Positions 61,764 to 64,000 of a DNA stretch of 64,000 nucleotides are shown in pieces. Both the position numbers and the translations under genes were made by a program. Under the pieces are notes generated by a model. That model did no database searches. It had not been told where the DNA came from and worked only from the letters and a program-made list of their open reading frames with translations. Positions within the stretch are counted from its first letter, which is position 1, and each line of letters starts with the position of its first letter. Location of the stretch: positions 1,860,001-1,924,000 of the forward strand of contig OZ038526.1 of assembly GCA_964036665.1 (NCBI GenBank). Reading direction: 5' to 3'. The DNA is from Gordius sp. MW1. Its lineage: Eukaryota; Nematomorpha; Gordioida; Gordea; Gordiidae.

Positions 61764-61813
61764 CACGTGACTTATTGTAATAACAAAAAAAGTTTTATGT
61801 CTATAAACACGTG
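61764..61813. promoter_or_regulatory. Paired CACGTGACTT E-boxes
   Basis: CACGTG at 61764-61769 and 61808-61813, each followed by ACTTRTT in the same orientation, 44 bp apart. CACGTGAC is the core of USF/MITF/TFEB-type bHLH sites. A chance origin is possible, and the nearest gene (calpain fragment) is 1.7 kb away. Confidence 0.3.
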
Positions 61814-62236
61814 ACTTGTTATTCTTTTACCAAAAGAATTTTTAATACCTACGCAATCAAAAGTCTCCTCTCCTCTGGTATAATAGTTCTAAAAAACTCG
61901 ATTATGAAGTGAAGTTATCAACAGATTTAATTTATATTTATTTTGATCTAAAATAAAATTTAAATTAGCTCAAAATAATAGATGATTTATAAATGTGAGT
62001 ACCTCACAACACAAAAAACGTTTTCTCTCCATGAAATATTTCATCTAATTTCTTACACATTCTTATCTATACTTAGTCCTTCCTTGTAAAGATTTACATA
62101 TTTAATTTGAATAAAAATTTATGAACTTAAATTCAAATAGAAAGCGAAAAACTTCAGAGGCACTTTATTTTTCGCCCGATTTATACCATAATAATTTTAA
62201 GTTAAAAGTTTATTTGTTAAATATTCGTTGACAGTA

Positions 62237-63164
62237 GGGGAGACCGGGGCTAGTCGTAGCCCGGGGTTCCTATTATCTTTCTAATTATTTTCTAAAATAA
62301 TAATGACATTAAATCAAAATTTAAACCAGGTGTGTATTTTTTTATACGGCATAAGTAAAAAAAAATTTGTTTAGAAAAAATAAAATTTAAAATTTTTATT
62401 GAGAAAAAACGATTTTTTGGGGCTATTAGTAGCCTTTACAAAATTTTTTATTTTGCTCATAAAATTTTTTTGGCTGAATATTTTGGATAGATTTAACTTT
62501 TATCTTATAAAAGGAGATTTTTTATATAAAAACCGTCTAATGATTAAATTTTTATATGCAATATAAGATCTTAAATTTTTAATTGTTTATGAAAATAGGG
62601 GTCGGGGCTAGTCAAAGAGGGGCTAGTTCTAGCCATTTTTCATTGTGGATTACAAATGACAAGATTTTAAAAACAAAAAATTTTGTTTAATAATCTAACT
62701 TAGTGTTATTTGAAATAGAAATTGACTATGATTATACAATACAAAACGACTAAAAGTTATTTTCCATTGCTAAATCCGTCTTTTAAGTGTTCCTAAGACA
62801 GATTGTCATCTTGACCCTTTTTTATTTGTTTTATAAAAAAATAATCATATTACATTTGCATTTTCAACATTTTTTATAATGAAACAATATTTTTATTGAT
62901 TTGAGCTAGCATACACTAAAGTGAAAACGTCAGAGTTAATCTAATGACTATGACTAGCCCCGGGAATTTTCAAATTTTTTGGATTTTTGTTTTTTTTTAA
63001 ACTTAATTTGTAAAAAAACGATTACTTATTTCCCTCCAAAATTTTTTCCTATAGTAAAAAAAGACCTTAAAAATATATTCCAACAAAAAAATTCGAAAAA
63101 TTGTTTTTAGTTTTTTTTAAAACGCGATTTAATTTTTTATGGCTATTTAGGCCCCGGTCTCTCC
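62237..63164. mobile_element. TA-flanked DNA element
   Basis: The left terminus GGGGAGACCGGGGCTAGTC and the reverse complement of the right, GGAGAGACCGGGGCC, are inverted repeats flanked by TA on both sides, as in Tc1/mariner-type insertions. GGGGCTAGT-like motifs recur inside at about 62420, 62600, 62625 and 62953. There is no transposase frame. Confidence 0.6.
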
Positions 63165-63500
63165 TAATATAATATAAATACATAAAATATAAAAGACAAA
63201 TAATTTTTGATACACTTAGCAGTTAAATAACACCCTTATAAATTGCTCCGTTTAATATAATTGCTATATTTTTTCCGTGCTATTTGAATGGGTAATATGT
63301 AATTTTGAAATATCTATATAAAAATAATTTCGAAGTTTGCCCAAAAAATTATTGCATACGAATTTTTAATTAAGTTGCCAGTCCAATTTTTATTTGCATA
63401 TAGATATATTTGAAAGTATTGATGATTGTTTTGTAAGGCTAAAGGGCGCCTATTTAAATTTTACTCGCTTTCAATAACCTATATTTTGTATTTTGCACAG
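63165..63500. other. Intergenic or intron upstream of calpain exon
   Basis: AT-rich, ending in TTTTGCACAG, a good 3' splice site. No earlier calpain exon was found on this strand within the window. Confidence 0.35.
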
Positions 63501-63950
63501 TTTGTGCATTTACGATTTTGTGTCGTTCTGGAGATTCGTTTGAAGGCTTCTTCCTCGAAACGTGTAGGAGTATGGTAGCAATAAATGATTACGATAAATC
63601 GGGCAAGTTAGCTCTGTCAGAATTTATGGAATTATGGAAATCGATTAAAATATGGAAAGTAAGTAACCCGGTCACTACTTTATCTCGTGTATACCTCTTA
63701 TTACATCATTTGGATACTTGTTGCAGATTTTTTGTTTTCTCTCGGACCTTTTCAGATTATTTCTCATATAAATAGAGTTTTACTACTTTGATACCAGTTG
63801 AATCAAATAGCAAATTCAGAAGTTGAAATTCATTTTAAAATTGTTTGGACATAAAATATGTGGGGCTAGGCTAAAAAAATTGGAAGAGTAAAAACAATGA
63901 TATTTTTTTATTTTTCTTAGGCAATATTCAAGCAATTCTTTATCAATTCG
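63501..63950 (+). CDS. Calpain penta-EF-hand domain, partial
   Basis: Calpains are calcium-dependent cytosolic cysteine proteases; this is part of their C-terminal EF-hand domain. Exon 63501-63658 follows TTTTGCACAG and ends at AAA before GTAAGT. It encodes FFLETCRSMVAINDYDKSGK, then LALSEFMELWKSIKIWK. This matches the calpain pattern F....CR.M.A..D.D.SGKL...EF..LW..I..W. The loop DYDKSGKLALSE has all acidic or oxygen ligands of a canonical EF-hand. The next exon, after TTTTTCTTAG at 63920, begins AIFKQF, as expected (AIFKQFD.D.SG), but then reads FINS and a stop instead of the next EF loop, so it may be broken or mis-spliced here. The protease core would have to lie outside the window. Confidence 0.6.
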
Positions 63951-64000
63951 TAGGTCGTCCCACATTCGCGGGGTTTTTTATCAGTTTCTTCCATCTAGAT

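Noticed and set aside
1-64000. LTR retroelements, endogenous viruses, Polintons
   Set aside because: No long terminal direct repeats, capsid-, envelope- or integrase-like frames were seen; the only reverse-transcribing element found is the LINE fragment.

Overview
The window is nuclear DNA of an AT-rich animal genome. It carries animal-type genes (a transmembrane collagen, a calpain EF-hand fragment, a class A GPCR relic) broken into small exons with very short introns. Among these lie many dispersed DNA transposons. I cannot name the species. No rRNA or tRNA gene, CRISPR array, LTR element, retrovirus-like or Polinton-like element was seen.

Layout: 1-10.2 kb is repeat-rich intergenic DNA holding one copy of a 2.3 kb duplicated block (787-3084) and several small hAT-type MITEs. 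10.26-12.54 kb (+) is RPUSD2, a five-exon RNA pseudouridine synthase. 13.1-16.85 kb is a large palindromic, internally tandem repeat. 17.3-19.7 kb holds three DNA elements with 8-bp target duplications. 20.0-21.5 kb (+) is a decayed class A GPCR. 22.35-34.52 kb (-) is a long gene for a single-pass membrane collagen of the MACIT type (COL13/23/25-like), with at least 26 exons, a membrane anchor, furin-type basic sites, Gly-X-Y exons and the family's Cys-containing C-terminus. 37.5-39.7 kb is a hAT transposon with perfect 8-bp target duplications; the 3' half of its transposase is inverted. 39.8-40.65 kb is a foldback repeat. 42.53-48.42 kb (+) is POLE2 (DNA polymerase epsilon subunit 2), 13 exons, one of which is joined through an AT-AC (U12-type) intron. 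48.96-49.54 kb (-) is BOLA1, tail to tail with POLE2. 49.9-52.3 kb is two blocks of tandem repeats. 52.65-53.38 kb is a second, longer member of the 19.4 kb element family. 53.77-54.35 kb (+) is a broken bacterial sppA gene resembling those of Rickettsiales, abutting an opposite-strand RTE-type LINE fragment (54.36-55.02 kb). 56.2-58.5 kb is the second, inverted copy of the 2.3 kb block. 59.4-59.9 kb is a decayed piggyBac-like transposase. 62.24-63.16 kb is a TA-flanked element. The window ends in a calpain penta-EF-hand exon.

The intact host genes have separate housekeeping or matrix roles (RNA modification, replication, iron-sulfur/redox biology, extracellular matrix) and show no operon-like logic. 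Gene models were built by hand from splice sites and remembered family sequences; no alignment, search or transcript data could be used. The most notable observations are the AT-AC intron in POLE2, the bacterial sppA relic joined to a LINE, introns down to 31 nt, the internally inverted hAT element, and the hAT MITE family with readable target duplications.
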